Shown one piece after another: positions 10,239 to 19,292 of a stretch of 38,639 nucleotides of DNA. Below the pieces are notes generated by a model that did no database searches, was not told where the DNA came from, and saw nothing but the letters and a program-made list of their open reading frames with translations. Numbering within the stretch: the stretch's first letter is position 1; each line of letters opens with the position of its first letter. The position numbers and the translations under genes were made by a program. Source of the stretch: Flammeovirgaceae bacterium (GTDB lineage: Bacteria > Bacteroidota > Bacteroidia > Cytophagales > Cyclobacteriaceae); assembly GCA_016709845.1 (NCBI GenBank), contig JADJMA010000038.1:1-38639 (forward strand), read 5' to 3'.

Positions 10239-11459
10239 ATGTCGTCATCTACCCACTCTCCATCAAAAATTAAAAAATCATTAAAACAAGATCGATATGA
10301 ACAACCCGATTTTTATGGAATTGATGATTTATTAACCGAAGAGCATAAACTAATCCGTAGTTCAATTCGGGAATTTGTTAAACGAGAAATATCGCCATAC
10401 ATAGAAGACTGGGCGCAAAATGCCCACTTCCCCTACGAGATTGTTAAAAAGTTTGGCGACATCGGGGCGTTTGGCCCTACTATTCCGCAGCAGTATGGTG
10501 GTGGTGGTCTGGACTATATCTCCTACGGAATTCTAATGCAGGAAAATGAACGTGGCGATTCAGGTATGAGGTCCACCGCTTCGGTTCAGGGCTCATTGGT
10601 CATGTATCCAATTTATAAATTTGGAAGCGAGGAACAGCGTAAAAAGTATTTGCCCAAATTAGCCAGTGGCGAATGGTTAGGTTGTTTTGGTTTGACAGAG
10701 CCTGATCACGGATCGAACCCCAGTGGTATGGTAACCAACTTCAAAGATGCCGGTGACCACTACGTTTTGAACGGGGCAAAAATGTGGATTTCAAATTCAC
10801 CCAAAGCCGATGTAGCCGTTGTTTGGGCCAAGAATGAAGCCGGCCGAATCCATGGACTTATTGTTGAACGGGGTATGGCTGGATTTTCAACTCCAGAGAC
10901 CCATGGAAAATGGTCGTTGCGGGCAAGTACTACGGGCGAATTGGTATTTGATAACGTGAAAGTGCCGAAAGAAAATTTATTACCCGGTAAAAATGGTTTA
11001 GGTGCCCCGATGATGTGCCTGGATTCAGCACGTTATGGAATTGCCTGGGGAGCTTTAGGCGCAGCCATGGATTGTTATGATTCCGCCCAGCGTTATGCCA
11101 AAGAAAGAATTCAGTTTGGAAAACCGATAGGTTCGTTTCAATTAGTACAGAAGAAATTAGCAGAAATGCTTACCGAAATAACGAAGGCGCAACTTCTTAA
11201 CTGGAGACTGGGTGTGCTGATGAATGAAGGCAAGGCAACAACGGTTCAAATATCGATGGCCAAAAGAAATAGTATTCAAATAGCATTGGAGATTGCGCGG
11301 GAAGCCCGGCAAATTCATGGCGGTATGGGAATAACCGGAGAATACCCTATGATGCGCCACATGATGAATTTAGAATCGGTATTAACCTATGAGGGAACTC
11401 ATGATATTCATTTGTTAATTCTGGGTAATCACATAACAGGAATTCCTGCGTTTTCGTAA
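10239..11459 (+). CDS. gcdH: Glutaryl-CoA dehydrogenase-like acyl-CoA dehydrogenase
   Basis: Flavoprotein of the acyl-CoA dehydrogenase family. It most resembles glutaryl-CoA dehydrogenase, which oxidises and decarboxylates glutaryl-CoA to crotonyl-CoA at the end of lysine and tryptophan breakdown. The ATG at 10239 (MSSSTHSPSKIKKSLKQDRY) is chosen over an in-frame start at 10197 because the extra residues overlap the promoter. Visible motifs are MRSTASVQGSLVMYPIYKFG, GCFGLTEPDHGSNPSGM (FAD and substrate contact), KMWISNSPKADVAVVWAK, RIQFGKPIGSFQLVQKKLAE and RQIHGGMGITGEYPMMRHMM. The C-terminal VLTYEGTHDIHLLILG carries the catalytic Glu in the position used by glutaryl-CoA dehydrogenases. Frame is intact at 406 residues. 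The stop abuts the wecB start. Substrate is inferred from motif and context; other short-chain acyl-CoA dehydrogenases are possible. Confidence 0.88.
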   Translation: MSSSTHSPSKIKKSLKQDRYEQPDFYGIDDLLTEEHKLIRSSIREFVKREISPYIEDWAQNAHFPYEIVKKFGDIGAFGPTIPQQYGGGGLDYISYGILMQENERGDSGMRSTASVQGSLVMYPIYKFGSEEQRKKYLPKLASGEWLGCFGLTEPDHGSNPSGMVTNFKDAGDHYVLNGAKMWISNSPKADVAVVWAKNEAGRIHGLIVERGMAGFSTPETHGKWSLRASTTGELVFDNVKVPKENLLPGKNGLGAPMMCLDSARYGIAWGALGAAMDCYDSAQRYAKERIQFGKPIGSFQLVQKKLAEMLTEITKAQLLNWRLGVLMNEGKATTVQISMAKRNSIQIALEIAREARQIHGGMGITGEYPMMRHMMNLESVLTYEGTHDIHLLILGNHITGIPAFS

Positions 11460-12527
11460 ATGAAACTGGTTACCATTCTGGGTGCGCGGCCTCAGTTCGT
11501 TAAGGCAGCCACTGTTTCGCGCGAACTCAAAAAAGTGGGGGTACACGAGGTCATTGTTCATACCGGGCAGCACTTCGATGCTAACATGAGTCAGGTTTTC
11601 TTTGACGAGATGGAAATTCCGCAACCTGATTATAATCTCGAAATAAGTGGGCTGAATCATGGCGCCATGACGGGACGCATGCTGGAAAAAATTGAAGAAG
11701 TTCTTATCCAGGAAAAACCAGAGTACGTGCTTGTGTATGGTGATACAAACTCAACGCTGGCCGGGGCATTAGCCGCCTCTAAACTTCATATACCTGTAGC
11801 CCATGTTGAAGCTGGTTTAAGAAGTTTTGAAATGAAAATGCCCGAAGAAGTAAATCGGATACTCACCGATCGGATAAGTTCCATCCTCTTCTGCCCTACT
11901 ACAACAGCCATTAAGAATTTAGAAGTTGAAGGCTATAATAACTTCACTTGTAAAGTGGTTCTATCAGGCGATGTTATGTTTGATGCGATTCAATATTATC
12001 AATCAAAAATTGAAACCCATTCAACTATTATTGAAAAAGAAAATCTAACACACAAATCCTTTGTGTTGTCCACCTTGCATCGGGCAGAAAATACAAATGA
12101 TTCAAAACGGCTACTGGAAATTTGTGAAGCATTCAATGAAATCAATCAGAAAATAAAAGTTGTATTGCCGTTGCATCCGCGCACAAAATCCTTTCTTGCC
12201 AATCAGAACATTCAGTTAAATGCCCACCTCATCGACCCGGTTGGATATTTTGATATGCTTGCCTTGCTCAAAAATTGCAAAATGGTTCTGACGGATAGCG
12301 GTGGCTTGCAAAAGGAAGCTTACTTTTTTGAAAAATTCTGTATAACACTACGTGATCAAACGGAATGGACTGAATTACTGGAAGCTGGTGCTAACGTTTT
12401 GGCTGGGGCTGATAGAAAAAAAATTATAGACTTGTTTAATAATAATATTGGAAGAGTCATTAAGCTAAAAGAAGGATTGTATGGCCGGGGCGATACCGCT
12501 TCCATCATTGCCAATCATTTTGTTTAA
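11460..12527 (+). CDS. wecB: UDP-N-acetylglucosamine 2-epimerase (non-hydrolysing)
   Basis: Interconverts UDP-GlcNAc and UDP-ManNAc in the cytoplasm, supplying surface polysaccharide synthesis. It opens with MKLVTILGARPQFVKAATVS, the family start, and shows VHTGQHFDANMSQVFFDEM, VYGDTNSTLAGALAASKL, PVAHVEAGLRSFEMKMPEEV with RILTDRIS, and LTDSGGLQKEAYFF near residues 276-290. All are hallmarks of the WecB/MnaA enzymes. The protein is 355 residues with an intact frame. Its ATG follows the gcdH stop directly, so the two are probably co-transcribed although functionally unrelated. It ends base-to-base against the convergent DUF1573 gene. Its product could feed the glycan locus at the right of this window, but nothing here proves it. 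Confidence 0.95.
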   Translation: MKLVTILGARPQFVKAATVSRELKKVGVHEVIVHTGQHFDANMSQVFFDEMEIPQPDYNLEISGLNHGAMTGRMLEKIEEVLIQEKPEYVLVYGDTNSTLAGALAASKLHIPVAHVEAGLRSFEMKMPEEVNRILTDRISSILFCPTTTAIKNLEVEGYNNFTCKVVLSGDVMFDAIQYYQSKIETHSTIIEKENLTHKSFVLSTLHRAENTNDSKRLLEICEAFNEINQKIKVVLPLHPRTKSFLANQNIQLNAHLIDPVGYFDMLALLKNCKMVLTDSGGLQKEAYFFEKFCITLRDQTEWTELLEAGANVLAGADRKKIIDLFNNNIGRVIKLKEGLYGRGDTASIIANHFV

Positions 12528-13601
12528 CTATTCTTCGATATACCCACTCAGGGTTATTCGTTGAACCGGATTTCGAGGATCGTTTGAGTAAATCGCGATC
12601 GCTTTATTCTGTGTTCCTTTTCTTCCCTCCGTATTTAATTTCCATTTAAGTTGGGCGACCTCTCCCGACTTAACCGATTGCTTATCCACTAACACAACCA
12701 AACAAGTACAATTACTTTGAACGCTTCGAATTTCAAGGGTAGTCTTACCACGATTAGTTAGGGTTAACATGTTCTCGGTAGGCGTACCTGCCTTTACCCG
12801 ATCGAATAAAATCTCATACTGTGAACTAACCAATATGGGAGCTTTCGAAAGTTCCTCGGGGGTCTGAGTCGGAAAAAATTCCTCCGCCAGAGCATACACT
12901 GAAAATACCTTAACCGGCAATTCCGAATCGTTTGTTTGTATTTCAATATTGTCCGATAAAAATCCATACTGATTCCGCTGCTTAGCGTCATATGATATTT
13001 TAATAATCCCCTGCGTGTTTGGGTTGAGTGTAGCTGGCTTTTCTATTTTTATATAGGCCGGTGCAACCACATTTTTGAACTCGATTACATCCACTCCAGC
13101 GTTCATAACAGCATACTCCTTTACGGAAGCCGGCTTGTTAATAAATACTTTGCCCATATTAAATGAATTCGTGGCAAAGCGCAGATGTCCTTTGGACACG
13201 GATAACGGTTGGTCAGGCACTTTTAACTGATCGACAACGGTACCTTTTATTTGTAAAACCAATGGGCTACTGGTTAAATCAGTTGTAACGGTTAGTGTTT
13301 TATTGAAATAACCCGGGCGACCTTTGGGGTCAAAACTAACCTTAATAAAACCTTTTGTACCAACGGCCACCGGGTCGGTAGACCAGCCGGGGGTGGTACA
13401 TCCGCACGATGCCTGAACAGAGATTATTTTCACTGAACGGACTGCATTGTTTGTAAAGGTGAATTCAAAATCAACCGGACCTGCGGTTTCAGCAATCTCG
13501 CCAAAGTCATGAATCTTCTCGTTGAAGAATAAAGGTTCAGCAAGTTGGGCATGCCCATTAATACCCATTAACAAAAGAACTAGGATAAGAGAAAGTTTCA
13601 T
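12528..13601 (-). CDS. DUF1573 repeat protein, exported
   Basis: Exported protein of about 357 residues with repeated DUF1573 (Ig-like, ASH-type) domains. The ATG at 13601 (MKLSLILVLLLMGINGHA) opens a signal peptide cleaved near AQLAEPL; an in-frame TTG nine bases upstream is less likely. The first domain reads FNEKIHDFGEIAETAGPVDF and VQASCGCTTPGWSTDPVAVG, with the paired cysteines of the family. A second, without the CGC motif, covers roughly residues 140-235. A third has VQSNCTCLVVLVDKQSVKSG and the closing IYSNDPRNPVQRITLSGYIE. Function is unknown; such proteins are common and often abundant in Bacteroidota envelopes. Frame is intact. Confidence 0.85.
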   Translation of the reverse strand: MKLSLILVLLLMGINGHAQLAEPLFFNEKIHDFGEIAETAGPVDFEFTFTNNAVRSVKIISVQASCGCTTPGWSTDPVAVGTKGFIKVSFDPKGRPGYFNKTLTVTTDLTSSPLVLQIKGTVVDQLKVPDQPLSVSKGHLRFATNSFNMGKVFINKPASVKEYAVMNAGVDVIEFKNVVAPAYIKIEKPATLNPNTQGIIKISYDAKQRNQYGFLSDNIEIQTNDSELPVKVFSVYALAEEFFPTQTPEELSKAPILVSSQYEILFDRVKAGTPTENMLTLTNRGKTTLEIRSVQSNCTCLVVLVDKQSVKSGEVAQLKWKLNTEGRKGTQNKAIAIYSNDPRNPVQRITLSGYIEE

Positions 13602-13712
13602 GTGTGGCAAAATTACTTCATACCAGCCACTTCTAAAATTAAATCGACATACAAATAACTTTCTCTGCTTTACATTACTCCAATTCCTAATACTTCATTT
13701 TCTTTGCATTGT

Positions 13713-14671
13713 ATGGCAAGAATTTTAACTGGAATAACAAGTAATGGCAGGCCACACCTGGGAAATCTGTTGGGTGCGATTATACCCGCAATAAAACTTT
13801 CGCAGGAACCTGGCAACGAATCTTTTTCTTTATTGCAGACCTGCATTCTCTTATTAGTATCAAAGATGCAAAACAACGGGTTTCCAATGTCCATGCTGTG
13901 GCCGCAGCCTGGTTAGCCTTTGGGTTCGATATTGAACGAAACTTATTGTATCGGCAGAGTAGAATTCCAGAAGTTTGTGAACTTACCTGGTACCTCAACT
14001 GCCTGACTCCGTATCCGATGCTTGCCAATGCCCATTCCTTTAAGGATAAAGCAGATAAGCTATCCGATGTGAATGCAGGGTTGTTTACGTATCCGGTGCT
14101 GATGGCGGCAGACATTATATTATACAACGCCAATTTTGTACCCGTAGGTAAAGATCAGCGGCAGCATTTGGAAATGGCGCGCGACATTGCCAGTGCATTC
14201 AACAATCTGTATGGCGAAACATTCGTACTTCCCGAAGCAAAAATTGAGGAAGAAGTTATGACAATCCCGGGAACGGATGGCCAGAAGATGAGTAAGTCGT
14301 ACGGAAACATTATCGATATATTTCTTCCCGATAAGGAGTTACGCAAACAAATTATGAGTATTGTTACGGACAGTACACCCGTTGAAGCTCCTAAAAATCC
14401 GGAAACCGATAATGTATTTGCGATCTATAGACTAGCCGCTACACCAGAACAAACAAGCACGCTGAAACAGAAATACCTTGCGGGTAATTTTGGCTATGGC
14501 CACGCGAAGCAAGAACTTTTTGAATTGCTGATCACCAAATATGCAAAAGAGCGTGAGGCTTTTAATTTCTACGTTAGCAACTTGCCTGAACTGGAGAAGA
14601 AATTAGCCCAGAGCGAAGTGAGGGTAAGTAAAATTGCTCAGGAAGTTCTTAGCCGGGTGCGAAAAAATTAG
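13713..14671 (+). CDS. trpS: Tryptophanyl-tRNA synthetase (one frameshift)
   Basis: Class I aminoacyl-tRNA synthetase that charges tRNA-Trp. It starts at ATG 13713 (MARILTGITSNGRPHLGN), where PHLGN is the HIGH-like motif. The frame breaks in the T run at 13822-13830. One added T gives SFFFIADLHSLIS followed by KDAKQRVSNVHAVAAAWLAF. From 13898 the frame is continuous, with FTYPVLMAADIILYNANFVP, VPVGKDQRQHLEMARDIA, and GTDGQKMSKSYGNIIDIF carrying the KMSKS loop. The total is about 319 residues, at the short end of the family but with all motifs present. The gene is essential and motifs on both sides are perfect, so the shift is very likely a consensus error. Confidence 0.93.
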
Positions 14672-14682
14672 GGTATTAACTC

Positions 14683-15090
14683 CTATTTGGCTGTCCAAAC
14701 TACTTGTTGCTGATCTTTGCCCACATTAAGAATTATCCGAACCGGGTTAGGCACTATAACCAATTTTGTTTCCTTGCCGGGAATTGAATCCACTTCAACA
14801 TATACTCCTTCTCCAGCAGCTACCGTAAATTTATTTTTATCGCCAATTAAATATGACTTTGCCAAATAGGCAATGGGATATAGTACATCGGTATCCGGAC
14901 AGTATTTATCATGTACCTCTGTAAGTATATCTTCCAGATAATCACCATATTTTTCATGAAGCGAATCCTCCAGATCATGCAGCTCCTCTTCTAAATCATC
15001 ATATTTAGGATCATTGTAATCAATCTTTTTTAAAGCGTTTCTGTGCACAGCAATCTCTTGAATCGCTTTATCAAGCTCTAATACGTCCAT
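14683..15090 (-). CDS. Conserved hypothetical protein, acidic and helical N-terminus
   Basis: I do not recognise this family. It is a 135-residue protein with no signal peptide or membrane segment. The first 70 residues are rich in Glu, Asp and Leu (DLEEELHDLEDSLHEKYGDY) and should be helical, perhaps a coiled coil. The rest looks like beta strands (KFTVAAGEGVYVEVDSI, TKLVIVPNPVRIILNV) and could form a small sandwich. Codon use and frame look normal, and the ATG at 15090 is well placed. It converges on trpS with 11 bases between stops and is divergent from the dioxygenase gene. It is probably cytoplasmic. Confidence 0.65.
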   Translation of the reverse strand: MDVLELDKAIQEIAVHRNALKKIDYNDPKYDDLEEELHDLEDSLHEKYGDYLEDILTEVHDKYCPDTDVLYPIAYLAKSYLIGDKNKFTVAAGEGVYVEVDSIPGKETKLVIVPNPVRIILNVGKDQQQVVWTAK

Positions 15091-15178
15091 AGTTCAAATT
15101 TTTATCAAGATTATAGAAATACATGCTAAATTAAAATACGCGGATTGATTAATTTTGACCACTCTTAAAAACACTTTG

Positions 15179-16273
15179 ATGAATATTGATTTCCTACCAC
15201 TTAAAGGCACCGACCATGTTGAATTCTATGTAGGTAATGCCAAACAGGCTGCCTTATATTACCAACATTGTCTGGGTTTCGATTTGGTTGCTTATTCTGG
15301 TCCTGAAACAGGCGTTAGAGATCGGGCTTCGTATGTTCTTCAACAAAATAAAATCAGGTTTGTAGTAACCTCTAGTTTAATTCCTGATTCCTACATTTCC
15401 GAGCATGTTAAAAACATGGTGATGGCGTGAAGGTTCTTGCCCTTTTGGGTTGACGATGCCACCAAGTCGTTTAATGAAACTGTTTCGCGCGGTGCAGAAC
15501 CAGCCAGTGCTCCTAAAAAAATTACTGATGAGTTTGGCGAGGTGATTGTCGCCTCTATAAAAACGTATGGCGAAACCATCCACACGTTTGTTGAACGATC
15601 AAATTACTCAGGCGCGTTTATGCCCGGGTATAAGGCAACGAAAAGTACGGTACACGTTAGCCCGATTGGTTTGAAATATGTGGATCATTGTGTGGGTAAC
15701 GTTGAACTTGGCCAAATGAACCGGTGGGTTGATTTCTATGAAAATGTTATGGGATTTAAATTGCTCATCACGTTCGATGATAAAGATATTTCAACAGAAT
15801 ACAGCGCGCTCATGTCCAAGGTAGTGTCGAACGGAAACGGATATATCAAATTTCCTATTAACGAACCTGCCCATGGCAAAAAGAAATCACAAATTGAAGA
15901 GTACCTTGATTTTTATCACTGTGCCGGTGTACAACATATTGCCATCGCTACCGATGATATCCTTTTTACTGTGGGTGAATTGAGAAACCGCGGAGTAGAA
16001 TTTCTACGAGTGCCGGATACATATTATGAAGATGTGTTAGATCGGGTTGGCCATATAAACGAAGATCTTCAGGAGTTAAAAAAACTTAATATTCTTATTG
16101 ATCGTGATGAAGAAGGATATTTGCTCCAAATCTTTACAAAACCAATACAAGATCGACCCACGGTATTTTTTGAAATCATTGAAAGAAACGGGGCCAAGTC
16201 TTTTGGCAAAGGAAACTTTAAGGCCTTATTCGAAGCCATTGAATTAGAGCAAGAATTGCGAGGAAATTTATAA
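15179..16273 (+). CDS. hppD: 4-Hydroxyphenylpyruvate dioxygenase (two frameshifts)
   Basis: Non-haem iron enzyme that turns 4-hydroxyphenylpyruvate into homogentisate in tyrosine breakdown. The start is ATG 15179 (MNIDFLPLKGTDHVEFYVGN). The N-terminal vicinal-oxygen-chelate domain shows QAALYYQHCLGFDLVAYSGP. The frame breaks twice within 30 bases: a C is missing near 15414 and there is one T too many near 15443. Repair gives EHVKNHGDGVKVLALWVDDA. The catalytic C-terminal half has GLKYVDHCVGNV (first iron His), CAGVQHIAIATDDI (second His) and PTVFFEIIERNGAKSFGKGN (iron Glu), then FKALFEAIELEQELRGNL at the end, close to the canonical C-terminus. About 364 residues. It lies 31 bases upstream of the sugar phosphomutase. 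Confidence 0.95.
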
Positions 16274-16304
16274 CCTTACCCATTACACCATCTAAATTTT
16301 AAAA

Positions 16305-17937
16305 ATGGACTTACTTACCGAATCAAAGAAACGGGCTGAGGCCTGGCTAAATAGTTCCGTTATCGATGATTCTTCCAAGCAGTCTATTCGCAAGCTTTTG
16401 GAAGCTACTGATTCAAAGCCACTGATTGACAGTTTCTATAAAGACCTTGAGTTTGGCACCGGTGGCTTACGCGGAGTAATGGGCGTTGGTTCGAATTGTA
16501 TTAATAAATATACCATTGGCGCGGCTACCCAAGGTTTATCAAACTATCTTAAAAATCTATTGCTAGTGAAATTAAGGTTGCCATTGCGTATGATAGTCGT
16601 AATAACAGCAAAGAACTGGCGCAGGTAACAGCTGATGTATTTTCCGCTAACGGGATTTCTGTATTTCTGTTTGCAGAACTTCGCCCTACCCCACTCCTGT
16701 CATTCGCTATCCGGTATTTAAAATGTCAATCCGGAGTTGTAATCACCGCCTCACATAATCCCAAAGAATATAATGGGTATAAAGCCTATTGGTCGGATGG
16801 CGCGCAATTAGTCCCTCCGCATGATAAAAACGTAATCCATGAAGTTAATTCTATCGGTGGCTTTGAAAATATTAAGTTTAATGCGAATCAAAGTAAAATC
16901 AAGATAATAAGTAGTGACGTTGAGAATGCTTATTATGCGGAAGTTGAAAAACTCATTCCTAAAAAGATGCAATCGCGCGGCAAGCATCCATACCTCTTGT
17001 ATACTCCAGCATTCACGGAGCTGGCATCACCATGGTGCCAGTTTGCCTCGAACGTTTAGGATTTAAAAATCTGATTATAATTGACGAGCAAGCTAAACCT
17101 GATGGAAATTTCCCAACGGTACAATCACCCAATCCGGAAGAAAAATCTGCTATGGCATTAGCGCTGCAAAAAGCGAAGGAAGTAAATGCTGAGTTAATTA
17201 TGGCAACCGATCCAGACACCGATCGGGTGGGAATTGGAATAAAAGATGCGCAAGGTGAATTTTTTCTTCTAAACGGAAACCAGGCTTTCAGTCTGATGAT
17301 GTGGTTCATCATGAAAAACCTAAGTCCCGAAGAAAGGAAAAATGGATACATCGCTAAAACAATTGTGACTACTGAATTGGTAGATACCATTGCCCATGAC
17401 CTGGTGATTGAATGCCATAATACACTTACCGGCTTTAAATACATTGCCGAATTAATGCGCGCCATGGAGGGTAAGAAAAAGTTTGTGGCCGCAAAAGATG
17501 AAGGTCATACGTTATTTGAATGGTTAGTTCAAATGTATGTGGATCATGGTTTTTATAAAGAAGGCCTTATCAATTTGGTTCGTAAAGGGGCTGAGGGTGA
17601 GATAGAAATTAAGAGAATGATGGAGAGCTTCAGAGGTAATCCTCCAGAAAAAATAGCGGGAAGCAAAGTGGTTCGTGCGCTGGATTATAAATCAAGTACC
17701 ACGACAGATATCCTCACAGGAAAGACAACAAAATTAACACTGCCAGTATCCGATGTCATTCAGTATTATACAGAAGATGGAAGTAAAATTTCTGTTCGTC
17801 CTTCGGGTACCGAGCCTAAGATCAAATTCTACATAAGCGTACACACGAAATTAAATTCAGCTCAAGAATTTGATTTGGTTAATAGTCAGCTTGGTAAGAA
17901 AATAAAATCAATTGAGGATTTTCTGTTAGCCCTTTGA
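16305..17937 (+). CDS. Phosphoglucomutase/phosphomannomutase with internal deletion of the GEES loop
   Basis: Alpha-D-phosphohexomutase that moves phosphate between C1 and C6 of glucose or mannose phosphate. It starts at ATG 16305. Seen in order are LEFGTGGLRGVMGVGSN, GVVITASHNPKEYNGYK with the phosphoserine, ATDPDTDRVGIGIK for the metal, and KISVRPSGTEPKIKFYIS, the phosphate-binding loop. Two indels, near 16554 and 16965, split the frame. A third defect is different: KKKFV at 17473-17487 joins directly to AAKDEGHTLFEWL in frame. The family here has about 35 more residues that include the GGEESYG sugar-binding loop. The remaining product would be about 544 residues and probably inactive. The deletion may be real or an assembly collapse. 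It overlaps the convergent HTTM gene by 12 bases. Confidence 0.88.
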
Positions 17938-18639
17938 TACATCTTTGATTGGCAGAAAAACAGCGTAACAAATAATCATTACCAGACCAAAATCAGGAAA
18001 CCCTAAGAGCACGATTATCCCAAGATGAAATAGAATGCCTGTTAGCAGGAATAACACTCTCAGTTTTTTAAACCAAATCAAGAGTGAAAATGAAATCTCA
18101 AAAATGATTACACTCCATCCCATCAGCATAAATAAGGTATTACTTGCGCTGAAGATAAAAGTGGGATTGTAGAAATAATCCAGATTTATTATGGAGTGTA
18201 TGGCAGTACCCGATCGCCAGGCACTACTCATAAGTTTATCGTAACCCGACAGGAAATAAATTAAACACAAAGATATTCTGGCAAACAATAACGCTACCGA
18301 AGAAATAATTTCCTGTGTTATCACGCCCAAAGGTTTCAAACGCGGGCTCAATGGTAAAGCCACAGCTATTAACAGGAACAGGTTTAGCACCGAATCCGAT
18401 CCATTCAGAATAGAAAACATGAATCGGCTAAGGCAAATGGAGAACCAAAAAATCAGTATTGCACTGATATAGTTGATTCGAACAAAAAGTGAAATTATCA
18501 ACAAACTAAGAAAGCAAAATAGATAGCACGCAAGATTTACCTGCAAAAAGTGTAAGGGTGCGTATAGTAAATGTGCATACCCCGAATTGAACTGAAAGGG
18601 TGCGTAAGTCGCTATATCTCGAAGTACATACCAACTCAT
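17926..18639 (-). CDS. HTTM-type integral membrane protein (start uncertain)
   Basis: Polytopic membrane protein with about six hydrophobic helices, resembling the HTTM domain related to vitamin K-dependent carboxylase. The segment ARISLCLIYFLSGYDKLMSS with AWRSGTAIHSIIN is the clearest family feature. The first in-frame ATG is at 18639 (MSWYVLRDIATYAPFQFNSG), but the same frame is open to 18750 and that part looks coding (FFCKSLYGFLILKLL). The true start is therefore probably upstream and hidden by a missing start or an indel. Its substrate is unknown and the carboxylase function cannot be assumed. The upstream gene on the same strand ends only about 17 bases before the open frame, so the two likely form a pair. 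Confidence 0.6.
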   Translation of the reverse strand: MSWYVLRDIATYAPFQFNSGYAHLLYAPLHFLQVNLACYLFCFLSLLIISLFVRINYISAILIFWFSICLSRFMFSILNGSDSVLNLFLLIAVALPLSPRLKPLGVITQEIISSVALLFARISLCLIYFLSGYDKLMSSAWRSGTAIHSIINLDYFYNPTFIFSASNTLFMLMGWSVIIFEISFSLLIWFKKLRVLFLLTGILFHLGIIVLLGFPDFGLVMIICYAVFLPIKDVSKG

Positions 18640-18767
18640 TAATAGCTTCAGGATAAGAAAACCATAGAGCGACTTACAAAAAAATGAAACCCAAAATTCA
18701 TTTCGCTCAGGAAGTTGGAATGAAAACTCAAAATTTCTTAAAGCTGGATTTCAAAATCTTATTTTGG

Positions 18768-19253
18768 TTAGTGTATCCACGTGAATGGAAAATCTTTACT
18801 CTCCTTTTGGATGACAATTAATTGAATAGAGTCAGCCTGGTTTGGTATGTACTTACTCTTATAATATTCTTTTAGAGTTTTGAACCTTTCCTCTTTTTTA
18901 TTTTCATCTGATTCCTGCTGCCAATAATAGGACAGCGCACGCTCCAGCCATGTTTGATAAATCCTAGTTGGATTACCCGTTGAAAAAAAATCCCTGTAGG
19001 TATGCAGCGTAGCATCGACAGGAACTGACCAATGATCTTTTACTTTCCAGGAGATCAACGAAGCTTGGGTTATGGAAATCCGATCCTCTGAAAAGAAAGG
19101 ACCCGGTAAAAGGTATCGCTTATAGACTTTGGAAATGTAGGATGAGGCCAGGAAAGTCGGAGCCATTATAAAAACAAGCGACACGATTACATGTAAAAAC
19201 AGTGCAGCAGCTACTATTCGATTGAATTTTCTAAGAGTCATGCCTGTCTTCAT
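18768..19253 (-). CDS. Hypothetical protein with one N-terminal membrane segment
   Basis: I do not recognise this family. The ATG at 19253 (MKTGMTLRKFNRIVAAALFL) is preferred to an in-frame TTG at 19289, which would leave only three bases to the divergent mtaB start. One hydrophobic segment (residues about 13-35, AAALFLHVIVSLVFIMAP) is followed by a soluble domain rich in aromatic residues, with LISWKVKDHWSVPVDATLHT and WLERALSYYWQQESDENKKE. The chain reads like a membrane-anchored periplasmic domain of about 130 residues. Tight spacing to the downstream HTTM gene suggests that the two work together; HTTM genes often have such small partners. Frame is intact. Confidence 0.55.
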   Translation of the reverse strand: MKTGMTLRKFNRIVAAALFLHVIVSLVFIMAPTFLASSYISKVYKRYLLPGPFFSEDRISITQASLISWKVKDHWSVPVDATLHTYRDFFSTGNPTRIYQTWLERALSYYWQQESDENKKEERFKTLKEYYKSKYIPNQADSIQLIVIQKESKDFPFTWIH

Positions 19254-19292
19254 TTCTTTGAAATACCCGTAACGCTTATCTTTGCACAAATT

